Below, piece by piece: positions 15,739 to 23,932 of a stretch of 39,311 nt of DNA. A model generated the notes under the pieces. It did no database searches. It had not been told where the DNA came from and saw nothing but the letters and a program-made list of their open reading frames with translations. Origin of the DNA: Candidatus Aenigmatarchaeota archaeon (lineage in GTDB: Archaea; Aenigmatarchaeota; Aenigmatarchaeia; GW2011-AR5). The stretch lies in contig JACPAG010000003.1 of NCBI GenBank assembly GCA_016180945.1, positions 1-39,311 of the forward strand, given 5' to 3'. How positions within the stretch are numbered: the first letter of the stretch is position 1; each line of letters opens with the position of its first letter. A program made the translations under genes and the position numbers.

Positions 15739-15801
15739 CCGCAACCTTTATATACTACCAAGTAGTAACTATATTTGTAGTCGTAAAAAGACAAGTAGTT
15801 T
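15739..15801 (+). promoter_or_regulatory. 63-nt duplicated promoter, copy 2
   Basis: Same elements as copy 1: TATA box CTTTATATAC, TACTAC-CAA-GTAGTA palindrome and the leader block. It differs from copy 1 at a few bases (GTAGTCGT against GTAGGCTC). It drives the gene at 15829, which also has a good AGGTGA ribosome binding site four bases before its ATG. The palindrome just after the TATA box could be an operator. Confidence 0.75.
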
Positions 15802-15828
15802 TGGGGATAAATGTAGATAGGTGACGCT

Positions 15829-17037
15829 ATGCAGCCGAAGCACGGAATTGTAGCAGAAGGTGGAAGAAGAAGCGTATTGACTTATGTACTTACGGGTATA
15901 GCTGGAGCGGGGCTTGTTGCCTATATGGCTTTTAGAACCCTTACCGGAGGCGGGCAGGCAACAGTGCCTACTTATCCTGAAAGGCCGCCTGCAGCGGCGC
16001 CTGCAACTTCCACGCCGACGCCTAAATACTTTATTGAAACCGCTGACGGCTTGGCAAGAATAGAATTTCCTGGATTGACGGAGGCGGATGCAACGCCGTT
16101 CATAGATGGCGCTTACCAAAAGGCGCAGACAGAAAGCGAAACCCGCGGGACTAGGGTGCCGTTTAACGGCGTTGTCACAAAAGGAATTTTGTGCGATGGC
16201 AGGGGCTGCCCTGAGGCCGGCACGAAATTTTACAATCCCGATTCTGTTCGGCTGCAGCGTGAAAAGACAGGGGCAGGCGGCAAAGTCCGCGTTGAGCTGG
16301 ACTGCGGTCCTGTAACAGCATTGCAATGCGACGATGCAACATTAAGCAGAGTGACAACGCAATCCGAAGAGGCGTATAGATTTATTATGGAAACACTGAA
16401 ACCGACAAAGGACGTTGGGATTTATGTAACAGTATCAGCGGACGGAAAGAGGGCAAATGTTACCTACTTCTTAACGGACATGCATCTGAATGTTGGTAGA
16501 AAATCCCAGACTTCATTTTATCCTTGGCATGTGACGGGCGATTTCGGACAAATGACTCATGAAACTGCAGCTTCAGTTGGAGATGCATTAGAATTAGTAT
16601 CAGAGGCATTCTTGGGAGATTTCTGGGGCGGTTATGTAGACTGGAAAAGAAATGGAAGTAAAACGACTAATACAAGGATTGGTGATTATATGCGAGATAG
16701 AAGCGTTCCGGCATTAGGGTACGAGGTGCGTCTAGCCTTGACCACTGATGGATTTACTGATGCACAGTTTACCCAATTAGCCCAAAGGCTGGAAGGCACA
16801 AACGCCAGATGGGAGAGATTCAAAGCTGAGGCGAAAGTCGTGGCAGGAAAAGACTTGCCAACATTAAATAGTAAGATACTGGACGATGAAGTTCAGCTAT
16901 ATAGGCAAATAGACGGAAAGAAGTCCGCTGCAATAATAAAGGACAGAAGTGCTGAACTTGCGCGCATTAAGGAAGTATTTCCGGAATTAAAAAATGACCC
17001 TCTGTACGACAGAACATATTATGAGCAATTCGCATAA
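15829..17037 (+). CDS. Membrane-anchored extracellular protein, possible degenerate peptidase
   Basis: A 402-residue protein with an N-terminal uncleaved anchor (LTYVLTGIAGAGLVAYMAF, residues 17-35), a Pro/Ala/Thr linker (about 45-64) and an extracytoplasmic domain. Two disulfide-capable regions are seen (CDGRGC and LDCGPVTALQC). Residues around 244-275 read QMTHETAASVGDALELV, followed by EAFLGDFWGGYV. This resembles the HEMTH...EGIADYV arrangement of basic-secretory-type peptidases, but the HExxH residues are not complete, so activity is doubtful. The C-terminal third is helical and charged. It is convergent with the large surface protein. Confidence 0.6.
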   Translation: MQPKHGIVAEGGRRSVLTYVLTGIAGAGLVAYMAFRTLTGGGQATVPTYPERPPAAAPATSTPTPKYFIETADGLARIEFPGLTEADATPFIDGAYQKAQTESETRGTRVPFNGVVTKGILCDGRGCPEAGTKFYNPDSVRLQREKTGAGGKVRVELDCGPVTALQCDDATLSRVTTQSEEAYRFIMETLKPTKDVGIYVTVSADGKRANVTYFLTDMHLNVGRKSQTSFYPWHVTGDFGQMTHETAASVGDALELVSEAFLGDFWGGYVDWKRNGSKTTNTRIGDYMRDRSVPALGYEVRLALTTDGFTDAQFTQLAQRLEGTNARWERFKAEAKVVAGKDLPTLNSKILDDEVQLYRQIDGKKSAAIIKDRSAELARIKEVFPELKNDPLYDRTYYEQFA

Positions 17038-20000
17038 TCAGAAAATAAATATCGCAAACAGCCTTACTATTTCTGCCCAGATATTAAATGCAGAATCTTG
17101 ATTTGGATTTGATTGCGCAACTGTTTTCTCTTCCCACTTGAAAATGCCGTTTTCTTTTGTGCAGACGAAAACCCTGCTGTCGAATTCCTGTTTACTTCCG
17201 ACTTTGCTTTCATCGCAGATTATCCATGTTCCCGGGTCGCAGAGAAATGCGGAGTTTAATGCATAGACTTGCTTACCAATACACCTACCAGCTTCATTGG
17301 TTGTTTGTCCAGCTAGTGGCCCTGATGCTTCCGGTGGCGTTGTGTGTCTTAAACAGCATCTGCCCACGCCGCAATCAGAATTTGTAAGGCATGTAGGTCT
17401 GCAATCACCCCATCCACAAGTAGGTGAGCATGTTTTACGTCCAGCATCCCCATTTGCTAATGTACAAGTCGTCGTGCTTGGCGGCTCGCACTCCTCGCCG
17501 CAATTGACCGTCCCGTCGCCGCATGAAGGCACAACTGAGCAGGTGGAGCTGCATTTTTGTATGGATGTTGCGGTAGTGCACTCGCCAACATTTTTCTCGT
17601 CGCACGCAGACGCCGCGCCGCATGCCGATTCACACCTGTCTGTGATGTCTAGATCTGACGGAGTGCATTTTGAGTATATCGCGCCAGGAGAGTTACAGGA
17701 AACCTTCAATGAAGATGATATGTCATTAAAGTTAAGTGGGGATAAATCAGCTACATTACTACTAATAAGAATAGAACTTCCACCATATCCTTTACCATCG
17801 TATAACGTTACTGTGCAACCACTTGCCTTAACAGAGGAAATTCCACAAGATGGGCATAAAGCTCTCCCATGGATATTTGGAAAGTTTGTTTCTAAATCAG
17901 GATCGTCTGCAACAAATACCTCTGCTTGTCCTCCATAATTTGCATCTTGATAAACTATTACATAATCCCCTGCCTTGGCATATGCAGTCGTTTCCGTCGC
18001 ACCGCTGCATGCAACACATTGATCTTGTGAGTCATCCCATCGCCCGTCTCTTATATCGTTGCTTTGCCAGCATGCACCACTACCAACAACGTTTGTCCCT
18101 GATGCACAAGGCAATCTAACATGACATTCAGTGCCGTCTGCAAAGTTTTGTGAAACACTAGCTGGTGGGCATGCTTTATCCATCACCGCACGAGGTTTAG
18201 AAGCATCATAAGAATAAGGTTTATGAGTAAACCCGCCAGTGCATGTTACCCCCTCCCATGGAGATATAGGTGCATTTACCTGGCTGGTTGAAGGGCCAAT
18301 GATACAGCTTGCCACCCCACCATCGGCAGAATCAGATTTTTCATAAATAGCATTCTGACGACCAACAGGTGAATTTATGCAATCAGCAGCCTTACATGTT
18401 CGTGTCCATTCTTCAGGCTCGCATCCCAAAGTTGGATAATCGAAGCCAACTGTATTAGGTGTAGAACCGCCGTGTTGCACAGCTATTTTTATGTAATATG
18501 TTCCTGAATTCAAAGTTGCATCACACCAATCACTCACGCCTTGTCCTGAACCGTACCCTGAACATATATCGAGCCATGATTCTAAAGGTTGCGTACTTAC
18601 TCTTAATTGAGAATCCAATCCTGCTTCTGGATGTGTAGCGATTGCAATGTGGGTGCGTTCGTTTAAGGTGAATTTCCACCAGCCTACTGTACCATATAGG
18701 CTATTGACATCTCCTTGAGCAATCATATAATTTTCACCATAATACCTGCTGGTATAGGTTGATGTTCCTGCGCCATTGCAGGTTACCTCACAATTATCAG
18801 AAGACTCGTCACATGGTGCATTATCGTATCTGAACGACGCTCTAGCATCGCCACTATTTTCGTAATAATCTATCCTTAATCTGTGCCAGCCACTTGCTCC
18901 AAAAATATTTCTCGAGGATCTTCTCCTGTATGAATCATCACCCCATTGGTCTATTACAAGTGTATCATCAATCCATAGGCGTATGCCATCGTCAGAACCG
19001 ACGGTAAATCCGTAAGTGCCGGCTGATAAATATATGCTTCTTGACGATTGGAATTTTATCCGGTCGCTTTTTCCATAAGCAATTGTTCCCCCACCCCAAT
19101 CGTTATCAAACTTGCCATTGGATTCTTCAGGCGTGTTCCCCTTGTATACACCAGCACTAAAGTCGTCCTTCCCGCTTCCCCAGTCAAACCACAATCTTTG
19201 CCATCTGTCTGTCGGGTAAGACAAGGCTGGCACTCCTCCAGGCGCCGTAGTCGTCGTGCTAGTCGATGTGGATGTCGAGGTGCTTGTTGACGAAGTGGAT
19301 GTGCTTGTGCTTGTTGAAGTGCTGGTGGATGTTGAGGTGGAGGTAGTTGTACTTGCTGGTGGAGTTCGTCTATAGGCAAGTGTATAAGAACCGGAACCAG
19401 TACCGAATCCAGAGACTTGGGCATAATACGTTCCAGTAGAAGCAAAGCTATGGGTGATTAGTGCATTATTGTCATGTTGTGCATCGTTGCAGGCATCGTC
19501 GTCAGATGTAAGCTGAATTCCTGAACTGTCAAAGATGCAGAGATAGGAATCGTAATCATCAGTACCGCTACCAACAGAAGGGCACAGAGAAAACTTGTGC
19601 TCGCCTGCTGACGTTATAGATACGCTGTATCTTTTTGTATCCGTACCTGAAGCCAAGGAGCTTGCTACAGTTTGCCAGCTTGTTGTTGGTGAGAGCGAAG
19701 CTGTAGTTACAGTCGTGGATCTTCCATTGCAAGCTGTTGTGAAAGAAGGTGTTGTAGTCGTGGTTGTAGTGGTTGTTGAAGTGCTGGTGGATGTGGAGGA
19801 TGCTGTGGTTGTGGTGGATGTGGAGGATGCTGTGGTTGTGGTTGATGTGGACGTACTTGTTGAAGTACTGGTTGAGGTTGAAGTGCTTGTGCTGGTGGAA
19901 GTAGAGGTTGGCGCAGCATTGCATGAACCGCTAGAACAACCATAAGTGCATGCTGTGGATGAACGGGTAATATCACAGCATCCGCAATCTCCGTCAGGAT

Positions 20001-20190
20001 CGCACCACTCTTCTGATGCGGGAAGTGAAGAAGAATAACAGTAACTACCGCTTTCATCACAGTTATTGTTAAAACAATCATAAGTGTAATCGATTGCCCA
20101 ATGCCCGGAAGCTTCCGCTGCCCCGATAAACACAGCAGTAAATGAAAAGACTGCAACAAATATACTTGTCAAAATGTGTAGATTTTTCAT
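17038..20190 (-). CDS. Secreted multidomain surface protein (PPC, PA14, beta-gamma crystallin, Cys-rich)
   Basis: A 1050-residue protein with an N-terminal signal peptide (residues 1-28), a Cys-rich module (39-90), a Ser/Thr repeat linker (94-147), a PPC-like beta domain (148-272), a second Ser/Thr linker (279-310), a PA14-type lectin domain (about 315-452, with GSDDGIRLWIDDTLVIDQW), a second PPC-like domain (465-582), Cys-rich segments, a beta-gamma crystallin-like pair (735-828, YQDANYGGQAEVF and LYDGKGYGGSSILI) and a Myxococcus-type Cys repeat (SCGDGTVNCGEECEPP, 884-899). It ends in a hydrophobic C-terminal tail (IVRLFAIFIF). The Ser/Thr stretches are likely O-glycosylated. I infer an envelope adhesin or sugar/calcium-binding stalk. 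The start overlaps the preceding gene by 4 bp. Confidence 0.8.
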   Translation of the reverse strand: MKNLHILTSIFVAVFSFTAVFIGAAEASGHWAIDYTYDCFNNNCDESGSYCYSSSLPASEEWCDPDGDCGCCDITRSSTACTYGCSSGSCNAAPTSTSTSTSTSTSTSTSTSTSTSTTTTASSTSTTTTASSTSTSTSTTTTTTTTTPSFTTACNGRSTTVTTASLSPTTSWQTVASSLASGTDTKRYSVSITSAGEHKFSLCPSVGSGTDDYDSYLCIFDSSGIQLTSDDDACNDAQHDNNALITHSFASTGTYYAQVSGFGTGSGSYTLAYRRTPPASTTTSTSTSTSTSTSTSTSTSSTSTSTSTSTSTTTTAPGGVPALSYPTDRWQRLWFDWGSGKDDFSAGVYKGNTPEESNGKFDNDWGGGTIAYGKSDRIKFQSSRSIYLSAGTYGFTVGSDDGIRLWIDDTLVIDQWGDDSYRRRSSRNIFGASGWHRLRIDYYENSGDARASFRYDNAPCDESSDNCEVTCNGAGTSTYTSRYYGENYMIAQGDVNSLYGTVGWWKFTLNERTHIAIATHPEAGLDSQLRVSTQPLESWLDICSGYGSGQGVSDWCDATLNSGTYYIKIAVQHGGSTPNTVGFDYPTLGCEPEEWTRTCKAADCINSPVGRQNAIYEKSDSADGGVASCIIGPSTSQVNAPISPWEGVTCTGGFTHKPYSYDASKPRAVMDKACPPASVSQNFADGTECHVRLPCASGTNVVGSGACWQSNDIRDGRWDDSQDQCVACSGATETTAYAKAGDYVIVYQDANYGGQAEVFVADDPDLETNFPNIHGRALCPSCGISSVKASGCTVTLYDGKGYGGSSILISSNVADLSPLNFNDISSSLKVSCNSPGAIYSKCTPSDLDITDRCESACGAASACDEKNVGECTTATSIQKCSSTCSVVPSCGDGTVNCGEECEPPSTTTCTLANGDAGRKTCSPTCGWGDCRPTCLTNSDCGVGRCCLRHTTPPEASGPLAGQTTNEAGRCIGKQVYALNSAFLCDPGTWIICDESKVGSKQEFDSRVFVCTKENGIFKWEEKTVAQSNPNQDSAFNIWAEIVRLFAIFIF

Positions 20191-20663
20191 TTTAATCCCT
20201 TTCTATAAATTCCTAGCCCGCCGAAGTCAACGCCTAAACGCAAAAATTTTACTTCTTCGCCTTGTTGATTGGTATAAGGATTCTCTAGCTTGATATCTAT
20301 CAGCCATAATGTTATTTCCTTTAGGGCGGGGGAATTGTTAGAAACTGCTGGTATACGCATAGAGCCTATTGAAACATTTTGAATAGCCCCATGCGTATCG
20401 TCTAAAGCGACCTGCACAGCCTTTATGCAAGGAATCTTGCGTTCTTCATCCGGGAATCTGCCGCACATCTCGCTGTATGCAATTGTGGCAGTGGTTAGCG
20501 CAGATGCAGGCGCTGTGGTTGCCTGCTCATTTAATTGTTTCGGTCTCTGGTACTGGTAAAGCATGGCCAGCCCGACTAACAGAACGAGAAATATCACGGA
20601 CAGCATAACGCCGTAATGACGGCGGTGGAAGAAGATACGGTCGAAGTTTATCGGCTTTCCCAT
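20187..20663 (-). CDS. Membrane-anchored small protein, operon partner of surface protein
   Basis: A 158-residue protein with a cytoplasmic N terminus, one transmembrane segment (about 19-38, VMLSVIFLVLLVGLAMLYQY) and an external beta-rich domain containing CGRFPDEERKIPC, which could close a short disulfide loop. The strand pattern LWLIDIKLENPYTNQ resembles single-domain archaeal surface or pilin-like accessory proteins, although the typical type III signal peptide is not clear. Its last bases overlap the start of the large surface protein gene, so they are translated together; a role in its export or anchoring is inferred. Confidence 0.65.
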   Translation of the reverse strand: MGKPINFDRIFFHRRHYGVMLSVIFLVLLVGLAMLYQYQRPKQLNEQATTAPASALTTATIAYSEMCGRFPDEERKIPCIKAVQVALDDTHGAIQNVSIGSMRIPAVSNNSPALKEITLWLIDIKLENPYTNQQGEEVKFLRLGVDFGGLGIYRKGLK

Positions 20664-20865
20664 AATAGTTTATGGAAATTGTGGTTTATATACGCTGCAT
20701 TTCGGGAGCGGTCACCTCTGGAACCATTCGTACTACGTTGACTCTGTTGGTGACAATACCTATGGCATACTGGAAGGTTACGTCAGGAATCAATAGAAGT
20801 CCACCGCCTTTAGGCGGTGGTAATTTAAAAGCATTCGCCTAATTAGTTATGTCAGATGTATAAAA

Positions 20866-20907
20866 TGGCATCCGACTCATCATAAGCGAAGCGTTGATGA
20901 GGGGGAT
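20866..20907 (+). promoter_or_regulatory. Structured leader repeat before DUF655 gene
   Basis: The fold is ATCC-GA-CTCATCA-loop-TGATGAG-GG-GGAT, preceded by TGGC as in the other copies. A TATA-like TTTAAAA (20824-20830) lies about 35 nt upstream. Unlike the other copies it stands 23 nt, not 1-4 nt, before the start codon (GTG 20931), and the loop is larger (12 nt, itself partly self-complementary). Confidence 0.65.
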
Positions 20908-20930
20908 TGTGAAGGCTATGGATTTGAACG

Positions 20931-21494
20931 GTGATAATTGTGCGAGAAGAGAATTGTATAGTCCTGGATTTTTTGCCGACCGGATACCCGGACAGGAGGC
21001 ACGCCGAGCCTGTAGCCCAGGCCATAGGGACTAGTTTCTTTACGCTGCTCGAGCTCGTCCCGCGCGAAAATATCAATCTCGCAAACGAGGAAATAGTTTA
21101 CATAGGCGAAGGGAAGCGCGACAAGATAAGGTTCATAAAAGGCCAGATAGATTACAAAAACCTTACAAACATGGCCCAGAGGCTGTTGCCCGAAGTCGTG
21201 GAAAAGCTTGTTAAAGAGAACGAGAGCCGTTTCGTGGAGTTTTTCAACAAAGGAACCGTCGTAACGCCGCGAATGCACCAGTTCCAGCTTCTGCCGGGCG
21301 TCGGCAAGAAGCACATGCAGGATATTCTGGAAGAAAGGCGCAAAAAGCCTTTCGACAGCTTTGCAGACATTATGGCGCGCGTCAAGCTGTTCCCGGACCC
21401 GGTAAAAGCCGTGGTAAGGCGAATTTTGGAAGAGCTGGAAAACGACGAGAAATACTATCTGTTTGTGGTCAAGAAAAGGAAGTCGTATGAGTAG
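20931..21494 (+). CDS. DUF655 family archaeal protein
   Basis: A 187-residue protein matching the archaeal DUF655 family: an N-terminal OB-like part (CIVLDFLPTGYPD, then TLLELVPRENI and the signature EIVYIGEGKRDKIRFIKGQI) and a C-terminal helix-hairpin-helix region (LHQFQ-like LLPGVGKKHMQDILEERRKK). The family is linked to translation/RNA because it often neighbours rRNA dimethyltransferase and L21e genes, but that context is absent here. No in-frame ATG exists upstream; GTG at 20931 or the GTG three codons later are the only reasonable starts. Confidence 0.88.
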   Translation: MIIVREENCIVLDFLPTGYPDRRHAEPVAQAIGTSFFTLLELVPRENINLANEEIVYIGEGKRDKIRFIKGQIDYKNLTNMAQRLLPEVVEKLVKENESRFVEFFNKGTVVTPRMHQFQLLPGVGKKHMQDILEERRKKPFDSFADIMARVKLFPDPVKAVVRRILEELENDEKYYLFVVKKRKSYE

Positions 21495-21496
21495 AA

Positions 21497-21916
21497 TTAT
21501 TTCTCAATCCTTTCGATTCCTTCTATCTTGTCAAAATCAGAATCGAAGGAGTATATTTCTTTAGTATTGGACAATTTCATTATGGTTACAGCAGCGCAAT
21601 CGTTTATGTTTATATCATGGATTTTTGCGAACTCGATAGATGATATGTATATATTCTTATTCACCTCTGCAATAGTTATATTTTCATTGAGAATTATACT
21701 TTCAATTATTTCCCTGGCAACTTTATTTGACGATCTCGATTCCAAGACATTGGACACTTCTGATATGTGAACTGCAGAGGTTATAGTCTTCTCTCCGTTC
21801 TCTATCCTACGGATGATATTCTTTGCATTTTGCTTTACATATCTTTCCACTTCTGTTAATTTGCCTTTGGGCTGCAGGAAAGCATGAAGGAATACATTAG
21901 TGTCTATAAATTTCAT
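21497..21916 (-). CDS. vapC: VapC-type PIN-domain ribonuclease toxin
   Basis: About 139 residues. PIN landmarks are MKFIDTNVFLHAFL at the N terminus (first Asp), a central Glu in SAVHISEVSNVL, INDCAAVTIM (Asp) and SFDSDFDKIEGIERI at the end. These acidic residues bind the metal used for RNA cleavage. I start it at the ATG at 21916, which overlaps the antitoxin stop as ATGA, a standard coupling in VapBC operons. It is convergent with DUF655, with only 2 bp between stop codons. Confidence 0.88.
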   Translation of the reverse strand: MKFIDTNVFLHAFLQPKGKLTEVERYVKQNAKNIIRRIENGEKTITSAVHISEVSNVLESRSSNKVAREIIESIILNENITIAEVNKNIYISSIEFAKIHDININDCAAVTIMKLSNTKEIYSFDSDFDKIEGIERIEK

Positions 21917-22152
21917 TTCGGCCACCGCTTCGAATAAAGCTCCTTCTTGACAGCATGCCAGTCAGTGAGATCCGATTTGATATCTACTTCAACGCTGTCG
22001 AAAAAGTCGGTAAGCTTCCTTGCCTTTTTCGGCACGATTTTAAGATATTCATCCGTCTCAACAATCAAAACTTTTTTGCCATGCTTCTCCCTCCATTCCT
22101 TGGGCAGCAACAGACGACCCTCCGGATCCAGCTGCTTCTCCAAAACCTTCAT
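21913..22152 (-). CDS. vapB: VapB antitoxin, AbrB type
   Basis: A 79-residue protein with an AbrB DNA-binding hairpin (EKQLDPEGRLLLPKEWREKH, then VLIVETDEYLKIVP) and a C-terminal tail (DWHAVKKELYSKRWPK) of the kind that inserts in the PIN active site. It is upstream of and overlaps the PIN gene. Two direct repeats upstream are likely its operator. Confidence 0.88.
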   Translation of the reverse strand: MKVLEKQLDPEGRLLLPKEWREKHGKKVLIVETDEYLKIVPKKARKLTDFFDSVEVDIKSDLTDWHAVKKELYSKRWPK

Positions 22153-22172
22153 TATATCACCAATTATAGTTA

Positions 22173-22204
22173 ATTTTGGTAATATTTAAAGATTTTGGTA
22201 ATAT
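22173..22204 (-). promoter_or_regulatory. Direct-repeat operator of VapBC
   Basis: ATTTTGGTAATAT occurs twice (22173-22185 and 22192-22204), 19 bp apart, with a shorter third match (GGTAAT) at about 22207. The TTTAAA between the repeats (plus-strand TATTTAAAG) would serve as the TATA box on the minus strand. Direct repeats about two helical turns apart over the TATA box suit autorepression by the AbrB-type antitoxin. Confidence 0.6.
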
Positions 22205-22439
22205 CTGGTAATTCAACTTTCATTGTTAACTGGTTTGCATCAACAATTTAGCTCTTTTCAATTCCTTAGATTTCATCTTTTTGTGAAACCGCTTCCAGTC
22301 TTCTACAGAGAACTTAGAACTCTTTTTATACCCCTTTGTATCTCCTTTGGCAGTTTGTTGAAAAGTTCAGAACCTTTGATTGTACCTTTTCTCTTATTCA
22401 TTATCTCTTTCATGATTCAAAGAAATAGACTAACAATTA

Positions 22440-22676
22440 CTATTCTAATCTGCTCAGTAGAGCATCCTCCATATCCTCTGCAAATTCCCAGCCTATAACG
22501 TGGTTTAGCTGTAATAAAAGTATTTTGAAAAATGTGCCCTTTCCGCACACTTCATAAGACCTCATTTCTGCCCTTGTCAATTCCAATGCCTTTCTAAAAT
22601 TTTTCTTGGTTATATTAAATTCAAATCCCCTTATGAAATTGTACATATCGTCTTCTGTAAAACAACCACTTTTCAT
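22440..22676 (-). CDS. Small hypothetical protein
   Basis: A 78-residue, mostly helical protein (NFIRGFEFNITKKNFRKALE and NHVIGWEFAEDMEDALL). No family is recognised. On the same strand, further down (22411 toward 22300), a second short frame starts MKEIMNKRKG and breaks off after about 36 codons. The sequence then continues in another frame with SVEDWKRFHKKM, so the second reading frame looks damaged. These may be remnants of a two-gene accessory module. The rest of 22205-22440 holds nothing else I can support. Confidence 0.45.
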   Translation of the reverse strand: MKSGCFTEDDMYNFIRGFEFNITKKNFRKALELTRAEMRSYEVCGKGTFFKILLLQLNHVIGWEFAEDMEDALLSRLE

Positions 22677-22763
22677 AGCTGTATTTTGCCGGAACTTCAG
22701 AAAAACCTTAGGTCAAATTGACTTTAACCAAACAGTTAAAAACTTTCCCTGCGTTAGTTTAGC

Positions 22764-23582
22764 ATGCTGTACCACCCAGTGGGTAAAGAAAAATCCCTGA
22801 AAGACGCGATAATAGTTGTTCTTGCTACTGAACACCCGTTAACCGCAAAGAAGATTTACAACATAGTTAAGAGAGAAGGGTTTAACGTAAGTTATCATGC
22901 GGTGTACAAGGCGGTGAAGTATTTGATAGAGCAGGGAACTGTAAGCATGGAAAATAAAGATTATAGAATTAACAGTAGGTGGATCGAAAATGTCAAGAGA
23001 TTTATCAATACTTTTGAAAGCGTTTCTATTGCCAAAGAGGGTATAGAATCAAACTACTTCAAGAAATTACTATTAAGCGGGCTTTTCACAATAGAAAGAG
23101 GAAGAATAAAATTGTACGGAAATATGGAATGGATATTAAACCCTGCAACAGCATACGCATGCATGTTGCAAGAGATCGGAGAAAAATTAGGGGCAGAAGA
23201 ATTATACGAACTCGGCTACAGGGCTGGAAAAAGAGGGGCAAGTGAATTTATAAAATTCGGGAATCTGAAACCGAAAGGTGGTTGGGAATCAATTCAACCA
23301 ATTCTTGATACTCTGGAATTCATAGGATTCGGAAAACCTAAATTTGTAGTAGCAAAATTAGAAAAAGACGGAGGTCATCATTTTCTTCTTCGTATAAAAG
23401 ACAATCCTATAATAGAAATTGCAGCCAAAAAATTCGGCGCAAAATCTGTAGTTTGCAACTGGCTTATGGGAGTTTATACTGCTCATGGAGAGGCGGAATT
23501 AGGGGTTAAAAACGGCAGGCTAAGAGAAAACAAATGCATGTGCAAAGGCTTGCCTTACTGCGAATGGGAAAGCAAGTGGTAA
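22764..23582 (+). CDS. Winged-helix plus V4R ligand-binding regulator
   Basis: A 272-residue protein. Residues 10-70 form a winged helix (LTAKKIYNIVKREG, VSYHAVYKAVKYLIEQGTVS). The remainder is a V4R-type domain ending in the Cys pattern CMCKGLPYCEW, which in this family binds a small ligand or metal. It is likely a ligand-responsive transcription regulator. It lies upstream of a second V4R protein and UbiA, pointing to a shared lipid or small-molecule circuit. The start ATG is preferred; a GTG at the sixth codon is possible. Confidence 0.75.
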   Translation: MLYHPVGKEKSLKDAIIVVLATEHPLTAKKIYNIVKREGFNVSYHAVYKAVKYLIEQGTVSMENKDYRINSRWIENVKRFINTFESVSIAKEGIESNYFKKLLLSGLFTIERGRIKLYGNMEWILNPATAYACMLQEIGEKLGAEELYELGYRAGKRGASEFIKFGNLKPKGGWESIQPILDTLEFIGFGKPKFVVAKLEKDGGHHFLLRIKDNPIIEIAAKKFGAKSVVCNWLMGVYTAHGEAELGVKNGRLRENKCMCKGLPYCEWESKW

Positions 23583-23686
23583 TTGTAACGTAATGCATGC
23601 TAAATTTTTAGCTTACTAAAAATTATTAGTGCTATTTCTTTGAGTAAGGAAAAGCTTATATAGTACGGAGTTTTGTAAATTAGAAC

Positions 23687-23932
23687 ATGAAAGAAAAAAC
23701 AAGGGATTTGGTGCTCCGTGCAATAGAGAACGAATGGCCTCTGAGTGTGAGTCATGTGGCCAAGAAGCTGAATGAGACGAATGGTCAGAAATACACTATA
23801 CAGTCTGTGAAATACCATTTCGATTCCCTTGCAGAAAAAGGCGACATCCGCCTCAAGAAAATAGGCCGCAATCTCGTGGCATGGCCGGCGGAGATTGAGA
23901 AGTTGAGGATGATACATGAGCTATTGAGGTAA
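23687..23932 (+). CDS. Small winged-helix DNA-binding protein
   Basis: An 81-residue winged helix-turn-helix protein (PLSVSHVAKKLNETNGQKYT then IQSVKYHFDSLAEKGDI, with a basic wing RLKKIGRNLVAWP). A TATA box (CTTATATAG, 23655-23663) about 25 nt before the ATG suggests a near-leaderless mRNA. Its stop overlaps the start of the V4R gene (TAATG). It resembles the DNA-binding half of the regulator at 22764, as if that fusion were split into two genes here. Confidence 0.75.
   Translation: MKEKTRDLVLRAIENEWPLSVSHVAKKLNETNGQKYTIQSVKYHFDSLAEKGDIRLKKIGRNLVAWPAEIEKLRMIHELLR

Noticed and set aside
15769..16326. 185-codon minus-strand reading frame over the start of the 15829 gene
   Set aside because: It overlaps a well-supported gene with promoter, ribosome binding site and membrane anchor; the frame itself has no recognisable protein features.
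19595..19945. 116-codon Val-rich reading frame on the plus strand
   Set aside because: It is the antisense of the Ser/Thr repeat linker of the surface protein; the Val runs come from the repeated ACT/TCC codons.
22223..22498. 91-codon hydrophobic plus-strand frame
   Set aside because: It is antisense to small helical frames on the minus strand and has no ribosome binding site; composition fits a shadow.
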